Source: Roseovarius sp. A-2
Lineage (GTDB): Bacteria; Pseudomonadota; Alphaproteobacteria; Rhodobacterales; Rhodobacteraceae
Assembly (NCBI RefSeq): GCF_002072155.1
Contig: NZ_BDIY01000003.1
Location: forward strand, 62,001-126,000
Direction of reading: 5' to 3'
Length of the DNA: 64,000 nucleotides
Translations under genes and position numbers: made by a program
The notes under the pieces: model-generated
Told to the model about the DNA's origin: nothing
What the model saw: only the letters and a program-made list of their open reading frames with translations
Database searches by the model: none
Part shown: positions 1 to 8,367 of the stretch, in pieces
How positions within the stretch are numbered: position 1 is the stretch's first letter
How the letters are laid out: every line of letters begins with the position of its first letter

Positions 1-570
1 GGCCTTGTCGCGCGCCAGGATCGCGTCGAGGATGCCGTCATGCTGGGTCAACACGCGCTCTCGGTTCTCGCGCATGCGCGAGGTCAGGTAACGGGCATGC
101 CACAGCCGCGCGAGATAGGCCTTGTGCGTGCGCGCAAGCGCGGCGTTGCGCGAGGCTTCGGCGATGGTGGTGTGAAAGGCCATGTCCATTTCAAAAGAGT
201 CGATCCGCTCGGCTGTGTAGAAGGTCTCTTCCATGAGGCGTGCCGCCTCGCGAATGTGGTCGAGATCGGCCTCGGTCGCGTGGTCGCAGGCCAGTTCGCC
301 GGAGAGCTTTTCGAGCGCCACCAGCACGACCGCCTGATCGCACAGCTCTTTCGCCGTGGGTCGGCTCACGACCGGGCTGCGCGACGGGCTGAGCACGACC
401 AGCCCCTCCTTGGCCAGAATGCGAATCGCTTCGCGCATCGGCGTGCGGCTGACGCCCATGGCCGCCGCGTGGTCGCGTTCTTTGATCGGCGCACCGGGCA
501 CAAGCTCGCCGCGCAGGATGCTGCGGCGCAACTCGTTGGCGATGCGGTTTGCGAGCGTTGGTCCTGACAT
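1..570 (-). CDS. GntR-family transcriptional regulator, FCD subfamily (partial)
   Basis: The minus strand gives an open frame of 190 codons from ATG at 570 that runs off the left edge. Residues 1-65 form a GntR winged helix with the recognition-helix segment GVSRTPMREAIR near residues 39-50. From about residue 75 the sequence is helical and FCD-like, including the FH of MDMAFHTTIAEAS, a typical effector and metal ligand site. A purine-rich AGG lies about 11 bases before the start. The gene is divergent from the TRAP operon and two identical palindromes lie between them, so I infer that it represses that operon until its substrate (or a metabolite) binds. The C-terminus is outside the window. 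Confidence 0.9.
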   Translation of the reverse strand, partial: MSGPTLANRIANELRRSILRGELVPGAPIKERDHAAAMGVSRTPMREAIRILAKEGLVVLSPSRSPVVSRPTAKELCDQAVVLVALEKLSGELACDHATEADLDHIREAARLMEETFYTAERIDSFEMDMAFHTTIAEASRNAALARTHKAYLARLWHARYLTSRMRENRERVLTQHDGILDAILARDKA

Positions 571-645
571 CGCAAAGAAATTCCTCGACCTGTGCGTTCC
601 CGGGCTCTGCTAACCCGTGCCGGGCAGCGCGTCCATAATTCTCGA

Positions 646-659
646 TTTGGTATACCAAA
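646..659. promoter_or_regulatory. Operator palindrome 1 for the adjacent GntR regulator
   Basis: TTTGGTATACCAAA is a perfect 14-bp inverted repeat in the divergent gap between the regulator and dctP. Its core, TGGTATACCA, recurs 57 bp to the right. GT..AC cores are typical of FCD-type GntR operators; assignment to this regulator is inferred from position. Confidence 0.65.
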
Positions 660-702
660 ACAAGTTGATTGTGAAATTCACTTTGTTTACCGTCCATTCC
701 GG

Positions 703-716
703 AATGGTATACCATT
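703..716. promoter_or_regulatory. Operator palindrome 2 for the adjacent GntR regulator
   Basis: AATGGTATACCATT is a second perfect 14-bp palindrome with the same TGGTATACCA core, 65 bases before the dctP start. Centre-to-centre distance from the first is 57 bp, which would allow looping or occlusion of both divergent promoters. Confidence 0.65.
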
Positions 717-780
717 TTGGTGCAGGGCGATCCTGCAACGGAGGAAGCGGCACAGAAGCCGTGACAGGGAGGAAAGACCA

Positions 781-1794
781 ATGACCTTGAAGCCACTACT
801 CACATCTACCGCTGCCGCCGCGCTACTGGCCACAGGTGCCCTCGGGCAGGAGGTGACCCTGCGGATGCAGACCCATTACGCCACGGAGCATCCCACCGGG
901 CAGGCGCTCGCGCGCTTCATCGACGATGTCGAGACCATGTCCGACGGCGAAATCGCGATCGAGATGTTCTATTCCTCGGCCGTCGTCGCCACGACCGAAA
1001 CCTTTGACGCGGCGATCAACGGTATTCTCGACTGCGACGCTACCGGCGGGGCCTATCAGACCGGCAAGAACCCGGCCTTCCAGTTCGTCGGTGACTTCAT
1101 GGGCGGCTATGACACCGCCTGGCAGCAATATTCATGGCTCTATTACGGCGGCGGTTACGAGGCGGCGCAGAACCTCTATAACGAGCACAACATGCAGTTG
1201 GTCGGCTGGTCCATTTACGGTCAGGAATCGCTGTCGTCCTCCGAACCTATCGCTGGCCCAGAGGACCTCAAGGGCTGGAAGTTCCGTTCGCCCCCTGGCA
1301 TGGAGACCGAGATTTTCGAGCAACTCGGGGCCTCGCCCATCGTGATGGATTTCACCGAGATTTTCACCGCGCTCGAGACCGGGATCATCGACGGGGCGGA
1401 TGCCTCGGGGCTGGCCAACAATGTCGGGCTCGGGCTTTATGATATCGTCGATCACGCCACCTATCCCGGCTTTCACTCGATGCCTTCGGACCATTTGGCC
1501 TGCAACAAGGACGTCTGGGAGGGGCTGACGGAATCGCAGCGCCGGATCATCGAGACCGCCTGGCAGAAGATGGGCTTTCACATCGCCCTCACCAATGAGC
1601 GCGCCAATGCCGAGGCTGCCGCCAAGCTGGAGGAGCAGGGCGTAACCCTGCACACCTGGTCGAATGAAGACCGCAAGGTGTTCCGCGACGCGGCGCAAGT
1701 TTCTTGGGAACGCTGGGGCGACAAGAATGAACAGGCGCGCGCCATTCTCGAGAGCCACAAGGCCTATCTGCGGCAGCTTGGGCTTCTGAACTAA
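781..1794 (+). CDS. dctP: TRAP transporter substrate-binding protein (DctP family)
   Basis: A 337-residue periplasmic solute-binding protein. The start at 781 follows GGAGGAAAG; the frame is open upstream, but those residues are not signal-peptide-like. The N-terminus is a Sec signal ending near TGALGQ. The mature part shows DctP-family features: the segment EDLKGWKFRSPPGMETEIFEQLGA, with an arginine of the kind that binds a substrate carboxylate in this family, and FTALETGIIDGAD. It delivers an organic acid to the DctQM pair encoded next. The substrate cannot be read from sequence; the downstream dehydrogenases suggest a hydroxy- or sugar acid. Confidence 0.93.
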   Translation: MTLKPLLTSTAAAALLATGALGQEVTLRMQTHYATEHPTGQALARFIDDVETMSDGEIAIEMFYSSAVVATTETFDAAINGILDCDATGGAYQTGKNPAFQFVGDFMGGYDTAWQQYSWLYYGGGYEAAQNLYNEHNMQLVGWSIYGQESLSSSEPIAGPEDLKGWKFRSPPGMETEIFEQLGASPIVMDFTEIFTALETGIIDGADASGLANNVGLGLYDIVDHATYPGFHSMPSDHLACNKDVWEGLTESQRRIIETAWQKMGFHIALTNERANAEAAAKLEEQGVTLHTWSNEDRKVFRDAAQVSWERWGDKNEQARAILESHKAYLRQLGLLN

Positions 1795-1809
1795 CTCAAC
1801 CCCATGCGC

Positions 1810-1836
1810 AAGGCGGGCTGCCTTGGCCCGCCTTTT
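1810..1836 (+). terminator. Intercistronic hairpin between dctP and dctQ
   Basis: AAGGCGGGC and GCCCGCCTT form a 9-bp stem around a 7-base loop, followed by TT. It lies 16 bases after the dctP stop and before dctQ. Such partial terminators or mRNA stabilisers are commonly used to keep the binding protein in excess over the membrane subunits. Confidence 0.6.
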
Positions 1837-1889
1837 CCAGTTTGCAAACGGACCGGTCCATGCGGCACGGGAGTGGGAGACCTAAAATA

Positions 1890-2699
1890 ATGAGCAAGAG
1901 TGTCTGGCTTGGCCGCGCGCGCCGACCCGTGAAACTGTCAATGATCGGGTTTTGCGGTGTCGCGCTGCTCCTCTATGTCTGGCTCGTGGCGGCGCGGCTC
2001 ACCGACCCGGACACGGCCATCGGCATGCATGAGATGATTCGCCCGGAGGGCCGCCCGATGGTCAAGCTGATGCTGGCCACGCTCGCGGGGGCGCTTTTCT
2101 TCACGTCGCTCTACCTGTCGGATTTCAAGGGCGATATCGAACCCGCGCGCAAGGGGTTTTTCGACATCGTCAGCCTTGTTCTGAGCCGCGCAGCAATGAT
2201 CCTCGTGGCCCTGATCGTGCTGGTGATGTTTTACGAGGTGGTCTCGCGCTACGTCTTTTCGCAACCGACGCTCTGGGCCAATGAACTCTCGCTCTGGCTG
2301 GCCGCTTTCGTGTTTCTGCTGGCCGGGCAATACGCCATGCAGCAGCGCAGCCATATCCGCATCTACGTGATCTATGACCAGATGCCGCGCTGGATGCGCA
2401 AGGCGTCGGATACGCTGTCGGTGCTGCTCATCGTCGGATTTGCCTTTGCTCTGGTCTGGGGCGGCTTCAACGACGCCGAGACGCGGTTCCTGCGGATGGA
2501 GACCTTCGGCACTGCCTGGGATCCGCCCTTGCCGGGCACCGTCAAACCGTTTCTGCTCATCGCGATCATCCTGGTGGCGGTGCAGGCGGTTTCGAACCTG
2601 ATCGCCGACTGGAACCGCGAGGCGGCCGATCTGCACGCCGACGAGATCGACGAGGTCGAGATCGAATCCATCCGTCGCACCCTGGAGGACCGGGCCTGA
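1890..2699 (+). CDS. dctQ: TRAP transporter small permease (DctQ family), long form
   Basis: 269 residues from ATG 1890, preceded by GGGAGA; an earlier in-frame ATG at 1842 lacks a good site. The DctQ core (ILVALIVLVMFYEVVSRYVF, then ANELSLWLAAFVFLLAG) sits in the middle, but two extra hydrophobic segments precede it (around MIGFCGVALLLYVWLV and MLATLAGALFFTSLYL), giving about six helices instead of the usual four. The acidic C-terminus (DEIDEVEIESI) is cytoplasmic-like. Its stop overlaps the dctM start by one base, so translation is probably coupled. Confidence 0.9.
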   Translation: MSKSVWLGRARRPVKLSMIGFCGVALLLYVWLVAARLTDPDTAIGMHEMIRPEGRPMVKLMLATLAGALFFTSLYLSDFKGDIEPARKGFFDIVSLVLSRAAMILVALIVLVMFYEVVSRYVFSQPTLWANELSLWLAAFVFLLAGQYAMQQRSHIRIYVIYDQMPRWMRKASDTLSVLLIVGFAFALVWGGFNDAETRFLRMETFGTAWDPPLPGTVKPFLLIAIILVAVQAVSNLIADWNREAADLHADEIDEVEIESIRRTLEDRA

Positions 2700-4294
2700 T
2701 GATCGATATCGGTACGCTCAGCCTGATCCTGCTCTTCGGCATGTTCGCGCTCTTGGCCATCGGCATGCCGCTTGGCTTTGCATCGGCCTTTCTGGCGGTG
2801 GTGACGCTGGCGCTCAAATTCGACCTCGATCTGCTGTTCGGCACCTTCGGGCGTGGGCCGCTCTCGGTGCTGGCGCAGGCGGTCTACCGGCAGATGACCA
2901 ACTATGTTCTGATCTCGGTGCCGCTCTTCATCTTCATGGCGGCCCTGCTGGAGCGATCCGGCATTGCGCGCGACATGTATTCCTCGCTCAACCTATGGCT
3001 CAGCCGGACACGCGGCGGGATCGCCATCGTCACCTCGATCATGGCGGTGATCATGGCGGCGATGTCGGGTATCATCGGCGGCGAGGTGGTTCTGCTTGGC
3101 TTGATCGCGTTGCCGCAGATGCTGCGGCTTGGTTATGACCGCAACCTTGCCGTGGGCACGATCTGTGCCTCGGGCAGCCTCGGCACGATGATCCCGCCGT
3201 CGATCGTGCTGATCTTCTACGGGCTGGTGACCGAGACCTCGATCAAGGCGCTGTTCACCGCGTCGTTCCTGCCGGGCTTCATGCTGGCCTCGTTCTTTCT
3301 GATCTACATCATCGTGCGCACCAACCTGAATCCCGCACTCGCCCCGCTGCCGCCCGACGACCCGGACGATCCGAAAGGCCGGGAAAAGGGGCTGATGTTC
3401 CTCGGGTTCCTCGCGCGGATGATGGCCTGGATCAGCGGGGTTCTCACACTGCGCGCCGTGTTCTTCACGCTGATCGGCGACAACGCCGTGCGCGAGGGCA
3501 CCGATCCTATTCCGCTTGGCATGGTGTCGGATCTGCCCTGGCTGTTGGGGGCCTTCGCGATCTCGCTGGCGGTGGTCTTTCTCGTGGTCGGTCGTGCGCG
3601 CACGGCCAGGGGCTGGGAGATGGGCAAGGGTCTCGTCGCGCCAATCGTGGTGATCGGCGTCGTTCTTGGATCGATCTATGGCGGCATCACCGGCATCACC
3701 GAGGCGGCGGGCATGGGGGCCATCGCGGTTTTCGTGATCGGGTTACTGCGTCGCGAGATGACCTTTGCCATCGTCTGGGACAGCCTGATGCGTACGCTGA
3801 AATCCACCGGCACGATCATCTGGGTCACGATCGGGGCCGCCGCCCTTGCCGCCGCCTACACGCTGGTCGGCGGGCCGAGTTATGTGGCCAACATGATCAT
3901 CGGGGCCGAATTGCCGACCATGGGGATCATCCTGGTGATGATGGCAATCTTTCTGGTGATGGGCATGTTCATGGACTGGATCGGTATCGTACTGCTGATC
4001 ATGCCGGTGTTTCTGCCCATCGTCGTCAAGCTGCCGCCTGAGGAGATCGGCTGGCTCGGGTCGGTTGATCCGCGTTATGTGCCGATCTGGTTCGGTGTAG
4101 TCTTTACGATGAACATGCAAGTGAGCTTTCTGTCGCCGCCCTTCGGCCCGGCCGCGTTCTATCTCAAATCGGTTGCCCCGCCGGATATCTCGATCACGGA
4201 TATTTTCCGCGGCTTTCTGCCGTTCATCGCGTTGCAATTGCTGGCGCTGTCGGTTCTGTTGGTCTGGCCGCCGATTGTCACGCTGTTTCTCTAA
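2699..4294 (+). CDS. dctM: TRAP transporter large permease (DctM family), long form
   Basis: A 531-residue polytopic membrane protein and the sodium-coupled transport subunit. Family motifs are clear: GSLGTMIPPSIVLI early and MGMFMDWIGIVLLIMPVFLPI late. Usual DctM proteins are about 425 residues. The extra length lies in the middle, from a hydrophilic PPDDPDDPKGREKG loop through two or more additional helices to GITGITEAAGMGAI. It pairs with the equally enlarged DctQ upstream. The start ATG shares a base with the dctQ stop. Confidence 0.93.
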   Translation: MIDIGTLSLILLFGMFALLAIGMPLGFASAFLAVVTLALKFDLDLLFGTFGRGPLSVLAQAVYRQMTNYVLISVPLFIFMAALLERSGIARDMYSSLNLWLSRTRGGIAIVTSIMAVIMAAMSGIIGGEVVLLGLIALPQMLRLGYDRNLAVGTICASGSLGTMIPPSIVLIFYGLVTETSIKALFTASFLPGFMLASFFLIYIIVRTNLNPALAPLPPDDPDDPKGREKGLMFLGFLARMMAWISGVLTLRAVFFTLIGDNAVREGTDPIPLGMVSDLPWLLGAFAISLAVVFLVVGRARTARGWEMGKGLVAPIVVIGVVLGSIYGGITGITEAAGMGAIAVFVIGLLRREMTFAIVWDSLMRTLKSTGTIIWVTIGAAALAAAYTLVGGPSYVANMIIGAELPTMGIILVMMAIFLVMGMFMDWIGIVLLIMPVFLPIVVKLPPEEIGWLGSVDPRYVPIWFGVVFTMNMQVSFLSPPFGPAAFYLKSVAPPDISITDIFRGFLPFIALQLLALSVLLVWPPIVTLFL

Positions 4295-4348
4295 CCCGAA
4301 ATCGACCGGCGGACAGGATGCCACGCCGGTCCACGAAAGGAGGCTCGC

Positions 4349-5239
4349 ATGAGCAAGCAAACCATCGGATTCATCGGCCTCGGCCTGATGGGCCGGGCCA
4401 TGGTCGAATGCCTGCAAAAGGACGGTTATCCGGTCGTCGTGCTGGGCCATCGCGACCGCAGCGGCGTTGAGGCGGCGGTGTCACGTGGCGGGCAGGAGGC
4501 GCAATCGGCGCGCGATCTGGCGGAGCGGTCGGATATCGTCATGCTCTGCGTCGGCACATCGGATCAGGTGGAATCGCGCATCCTCGGCGCGGGTGGCGTG
4601 TTGGAGGGGACCGCCGCCGGGCAGGTGGTGATCGATTTCGGCACCTCGCTACCGGACTCGACCCTCAAGATCGGTGCCGCACTCGCCGAAAAAGGGGCGA
4701 CATATCTCGACGCGCCGCTCGGTCGCACGCCATCCCATGCCAAGGAGGGAAAGCTCAACATCATGTGCGCGGGCGACAAGGCCGCCTATGACCGGGTCAA
4801 GCCGATCCTCGACACGCTTGGCGAGAATGTCTTTCACCTCGGCAAGCTGGGCAATGGGCACACCATCAAGCTGATCAACAATTTCTTTGCGATGACAACG
4901 GCCTGTGCCTTGTCCGAGGCCTTCGCCCTTGCCGATGCGGCAGGAATAGATCGCGACGCGCTGCATGGGGTGATGGCGGCCGGGCCGCTCCATTCAGGGA
5001 TGATGGATTTCATCCGAAACTACGCGGTCGAGGGCAAGGTCGATCTGGCCTTCTCGGTGGCCAACGCCGCCAAGGATGTCGGGTATTACCGGCAGATGGC
5101 CGACGCGCTCGGCCTCGACAGCGCGATGTCGGGGGCGGCGGATGCCACCTTGCGGCGCGCGCGCGATGGCGGCGAGGGCGATCTGATGGTGCCCGAGATG
5201 GTCGATTGGATGACACGAAACCTGGAGAAGAAAACATGA
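4349..5239 (+). CDS. NAD(P)-dependent beta-hydroxyacid dehydrogenase (3-hydroxyisobutyrate dehydrogenase family)
   Basis: 296 residues, start backed by AAAGGAGG. The N-terminal Rossmann domain opens with FIGLGLMGRAMV (GxGxxG). The substrate segment is DAPLGRTPSHAKEGK rather than the DAPVSGG of classical 3-hydroxyisobutyrate dehydrogenases, so the substrate probably differs. The catalytic lysine is in GNGHTIKLINNFF. It oxidises or reduces a beta-hydroxyacid in the cytoplasm. It lies 54 bases after dctM and overlaps the next gene by 4 bases, so it belongs to the TRAP catabolic operon. Confidence 0.85.
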   Translation: MSKQTIGFIGLGLMGRAMVECLQKDGYPVVVLGHRDRSGVEAAVSRGGQEAQSARDLAERSDIVMLCVGTSDQVESRILGAGGVLEGTAAGQVVIDFGTSLPDSTLKIGAALAEKGATYLDAPLGRTPSHAKEGKLNIMCAGDKAAYDRVKPILDTLGENVFHLGKLGNGHTIKLINNFFAMTTACALSEAFALADAAGIDRDALHGVMAAGPLHSGMMDFIRNYAVEGKVDLAFSVANAAKDVGYYRQMADALGLDSAMSGAADATLRRARDGGEGDLMVPEMVDWMTRNLEKKT

Positions 5240-5958
5240 GATTGCAGGGCAAACGCGCCTTTATCACCGCCGCCGGTCAGGGCATCGGCCGAGCAATTGC
5301 CGAGGCCTATATCCGCGAGGGGGCGCAGGTCACGGCGACCGACCTCAAGGCTGACCTGCTGAACGGGCTGGAGGCCGAGACTTTCGCGCTCGACGTGACC
5401 GACAAGGTGGCGCTGCAAGACGCGATCCGCACTGCGGCGCCCGATATCCTGGTGAATTGCGCGGGGTTCGTGCATGCCGGAACGCTGCTAGAGGCCAGCG
5501 ATGACGAGTTCGATTTCGCCATGACCCTAAACGTGAAATCGCAGTTCCACGCCATGCAGGCCGCCGTGCCGGGCATGCTGGAGCGTGGCGGTGGTTCGAT
5601 CGTCAACATCGCCTCGGTGGTCGCCTCGATCATCGGCGCGCCGGGGCGCTGCATCTACGGCACCTCGAAGGCGGCGATCATCGGGCTGACCAAATCGGTG
5701 GCGGTCGATTACGTGACCAAGGGCGTGCGGGTGAACTGCATCTGCCCGGGCACCGTCGAAAGCCCGAGCCTGCAGGACCGGCTGAGCGCCACCGGGGATT
5801 ACGAGGCCGCGCGCGCCGCGTTTGTCGCACGTCAACCGATGGGCCGGATCGGACAGCCCGAGGAGATCGCGCATCTCGCGGTCTATCTGGGCTCGGACGA
5901 CTCGAGCTTCACGACCGGGCAGGCGCATGTGATCGACGGTGGCTGGGCCGCCGCCTGA
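5236..5958 (+). CDS. SDR-family dehydrogenase, DHRS6/deoxyfuconate dehydrogenase-like
   Basis: 240 residues; start ATG 5236 overlaps the previous stop (ATGA) and has GGAGAAG upstream. It is a classical short-chain dehydrogenase: TAAGQGIGRAIA cofactor motif, NCAG, catalytic Ser in NIASV, YGTSK with Tyr and Lys, and a C-terminal TGQAHVIDGGW. The segment TDLKADLL after beta-2 has an acidic residue favouring NAD over NADP. Resemblance is to the short DHRS6 / 2-keto-3-deoxy-fuconate dehydrogenase group, which would fit sugar-acid breakdown; this substrate assignment is tentative. Confidence 0.83.
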   Translation: MRLQGKRAFITAAGQGIGRAIAEAYIREGAQVTATDLKADLLNGLEAETFALDVTDKVALQDAIRTAAPDILVNCAGFVHAGTLLEASDDEFDFAMTLNVKSQFHAMQAAVPGMLERGGGSIVNIASVVASIIGAPGRCIYGTSKAAIIGLTKSVAVDYVTKGVRVNCICPGTVESPSLQDRLSATGDYEAARAAFVARQPMGRIGQPEEIAHLAVYLGSDDSSFTTGQAHVIDGGWAAA

Positions 5959-6854
5959 TGCGTGTGGGCCAGCCGAACGACGCTGTTGCCCAACGCGAGA
6001 ACCGCATGGGCCTGGGCGTGGCGATGATGGCGTTGGCCGTGCTGTTCTTCACCTGCATCGACACCTCGGCCAAGTGGCTGGTGACCGCCGGTCATGCCGC
6101 GATCCAGGTGGTGTTCGTGCGCTATGCGGTGCATTTCCTGCTGGCGCTTGCCCTGTTCCTGCCCCGCGAAGGCCGGTCCGCGCTGCGATCCAATGCGCCG
6201 GGGCGGCAATTGCTGCGCTCGTCCTGTCTGTTCGGCAGCACGATCTGCAATTTCACCTCTTTGCAATTCCTGCCGATCACGGTCACCACGACGATCATGT
6301 TCGCCGGTCCGATTGCAGTGACGGTCCTGGCGATACCGATTCTGGGGGAACGGGTCGGCTTGCACCGGTTCGCGGCAGTGTGTACCGGCTTCGTCGGCGT
6401 GCTGGTGGTGATGCAGCCCTGGGGGGCCGAGTTTCACCCGGCCATGCTGTTGAACCTTGCCGCGATGACCCTCGCGGCGCTCTATTTCATCATGACCCGC
6501 ATGCTGGCCGGGACCGAGAGCAACGCTACCAGCCAGTTATGGGCCTCGGGGCTGGCGACGGTTTGTCTCGCGCCCTTCGCGGCGCGGGTCTGGCAATGGC
6601 CGCCGACGGCCATTGACTGGGCGCCGTTTCTCTTGATCGGCATATTCGGCGGGGTCGGTCATATTTCCGCCACCTACGCGCATCGCATGGCGGATGCCTC
6701 GATCCTGGCCCCGATTGTCTATATCCAGATCGTTCTCGCGGCGGTGGCAAGCATCGTCGTTTTCGAGGTCTATCCCACGGTCTGGACATTGGGAGGGGGG
6801 CTGATCATCGCCGGGGCCGGGCTCTATATCTGGTGGCGCGAGCGGCGTCGTTGA
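5958..6854 (+). CDS. EamA/DMT-family transporter
   Basis: 298 residues with about ten hydrophobic helices in two EamA repeats. Repeat 1 begins MGLGVAMMALAVLFFTCIDTSAKWL and repeat 2 begins near LLNLAAMTLAALYFIMTRM. The ATG shares one base with the SDR stop; an internal ATG at 6006 is an alternative start. Members of this family export metabolites or amino acids across the inner membrane. Its place at the end of the TRAP operon suggests a role in export or exchange linked to that pathway, but the substrate is unknown. Confidence 0.82.
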   Translation: MRVGQPNDAVAQRENRMGLGVAMMALAVLFFTCIDTSAKWLVTAGHAAIQVVFVRYAVHFLLALALFLPREGRSALRSNAPGRQLLRSSCLFGSTICNFTSLQFLPITVTTTIMFAGPIAVTVLAIPILGERVGLHRFAAVCTGFVGVLVVMQPWGAEFHPAMLLNLAAMTLAALYFIMTRMLAGTESNATSQLWASGLATVCLAPFAARVWQWPPTAIDWAPFLLIGIFGGVGHISATYAHRMADASILAPIVYIQIVLAAVASIVVFEVYPTVWTLGGGLIIAGAGLYIWWRERRR

Positions 6855-6881
6855 CGGGTCATCCCGGGATACCAGCACACA

Positions 6882-7328
6882 TCACGACAGGTTGGGCGCA
6901 AGGGGTATCATCGTGCCGGTCAGTAGCGCCACATGGGTTTCGCGGCCCTCGTCGAGCGCATGGACATCCGCCTGCACGATGACCAGCCGTCGACCCGCCT
7001 TGATCACCCGCCCGCGCGCGATCAGCCGTTCGCCCAGTGCCGGTGCCAGCAGGTTGATCTTCATTTCGGTGGTCAACACCTCGAACCCCTCCGGCATCAC
7101 GCTGAGCCCTGCATAGCCCGCTGCGCTGTCACCAATGGCGAATGTCAGGCCTGCGTGGGCGTAGCCGTGCTGCTGGCGGCTGCCCGGCAGGATCGGCGCT
7201 TCGATGCGCGCATGCCCGGCCGAGAGGTCTTCCAGCGTCGCGCCGAGCGTTGCCATCATCGCCTGCGCATGAAAGCTCTGTCGGATTCGCGCCTCTATGT
7301 CGGGGGATAGCTTGGTTGAATTTCCCAT
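6882..7328 (-). CDS. PaaI-family hotdog-fold thioesterase
   Basis: 148 residues. The hotdog signature HGYAHAGLTFAIGDSAAGYAG is near residues 55-75, and the strand pair KINLLAPALGERLIARGRVIKAGRRLVIVQADV is typical of PaaI-like acyl-CoA thioesterases. It hydrolyses some acyl- or phenylacyl-CoA in the cytoplasm. It converges with the EamA gene and is divergent from the LytTR gene, so it stands alone. Substrate not predictable. Confidence 0.83.
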   Translation of the reverse strand: MGNSTKLSPDIEARIRQSFHAQAMMATLGATLEDLSAGHARIEAPILPGSRQQHGYAHAGLTFAIGDSAAGYAGLSVMPEGFEVLTTEMKINLLAPALGERLIARGRVIKAGRRLVIVQADVHALDEGRETHVALLTGTMIPLAPNLS

Positions 7329-7471
7329 TTTGCCCTCGCGCTGTTCATGTCACGGTAAAGTTCCCGGCATGTGACTTGCCACCTTGGATTAGATGTATCT
7401 CACTGATAAATGCACGTTTAACGATTAAGAGTAAGGGTTTTGGTTTGTATTGGTCTGAGTTTAGCCGACAT

Positions 7472-8251
7472 ATGGCAGAGACGCGGGACGGCCTGCTTTC
7501 TCCATTAACACTGTCTATTTGGGTTTCGGTTTGCGTGATCGCGGTGGTTGCAGGGCCTTTCGGCACCTATGACACGATGATGTGGCCTACGCGCCTCGCC
7601 TATTGGGGCCTTGTGGCGAGCATCGGTATTCTGATCGGCAGCGTTGCCCGGGCGATCAAGAAGACCGTCTGTGTCAGGCCGCACCCGGCGGTTTTCGATG
7701 CGGTTGTGAGCCTACTGACAAGCCTGTTTCTCGCCCCGGCGATCTGGCTCCTGCGGGGCACGCTCGATCCGCAAATCAGCCGTGTGGACCTGAGCCTGTT
7801 CAGTATCTCTCTCAACACCGTTATCGTTGTTGGCTCGGTTTTCGTCCTGCGCCGTCTGTTCGGGTTGGAACAGCCGGCCAGCTATGCTGTCTCCGCTCGC
7901 GTGTCCAAGGTGCCGCTGACCCGGTTGCATCGCCGTCTCTCGGACTGGCCCGATGCCGAAATTATGCGCCTGTCCGCCAATGATCATTTTGTCGAAGTGG
8001 CCACGTCGCACGGCACGGAGACGGTGCGGCTGCGACTGGGCGACGCGATCGACGAGATGGAGCCGGTCAAGGGCTTCTGCACGCATCGCTCGCACTGGGT
8101 GGCGCTTTGTGCGATTGAGCGTGTCGAACGAGACGGCGCGCGGCTATTTGTTTCGCTGCGCAATGGCGACCGGGTGCCCGTCAGCCGCAAGTATCGCCCC
8201 AGACTGGAACAGGCAGGCCTCATCGACAGGGCAGACGGGCAGGGCGGCTGA
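7472..8251 (+). CDS. Membrane-anchored LytTR-type DNA-binding protein
   Basis: 259 residues from ATG 7472; a TTG at 7445 in the same frame has a better AAGGG upstream and is possible. Four hydrophobic segments occupy roughly residues 8-30, 40-62, 72-95 and 105-125. They are followed by a LytTR domain: RLSANDHFVEVATSHGTETVRLRLGDAIDEM, then FCTHRSHWVALCAIERVERDG and VPVSRKYRPRLEQ. No receiver domain is present, so this is a membrane-bound one-component regulator. The next gene downstream is a decayed peroxidase, so its target must be sought elsewhere. Confidence 0.85.
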   Translation: MAETRDGLLSPLTLSIWVSVCVIAVVAGPFGTYDTMMWPTRLAYWGLVASIGILIGSVARAIKKTVCVRPHPAVFDAVVSLLTSLFLAPAIWLLRGTLDPQISRVDLSLFSISLNTVIVVGSVFVLRRLFGLEQPASYAVSARVSKVPLTRLHRRLSDWPDAEIMRLSANDHFVEVATSHGTETVRLRLGDAIDEMEPVKGFCTHRSHWVALCAIERVERDGARLFVSLRNGDRVPVSRKYRPRLEQAGLIDRADGQGG

Positions 8252-8367
8252 CCCGGAGCGTTGGCTTCGGGGCAGTAGCCTGACGCGGGTTTAAGGCACT
8301 TGTTTCCGCTCACCCGCCCGTCTCTTGGTCTCAACTATTGGACATCGCCCGTGGGCCGGGGTGTCTG

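Noticed and set aside
40..567. Open frame on the plus strand at the left edge
   Set aside because: It is antisense to the GntR/FCD gene, which has a clear helix-turn-helix; the plus-strand product is low in recognisable content.
592..780. N-terminal extension of the DctP frame
   Set aside because: It crosses both operators and lacks signal-peptide character; ATG 781 has GGAGGAAAG and begins a normal Sec signal.
5939..6616. 225-codon plus-strand frame over the EamA gene
   Set aside because: Overlaps a ten-helix transporter in another frame and is rich in Arg and Gly, typical of a GC-rich shadow frame.
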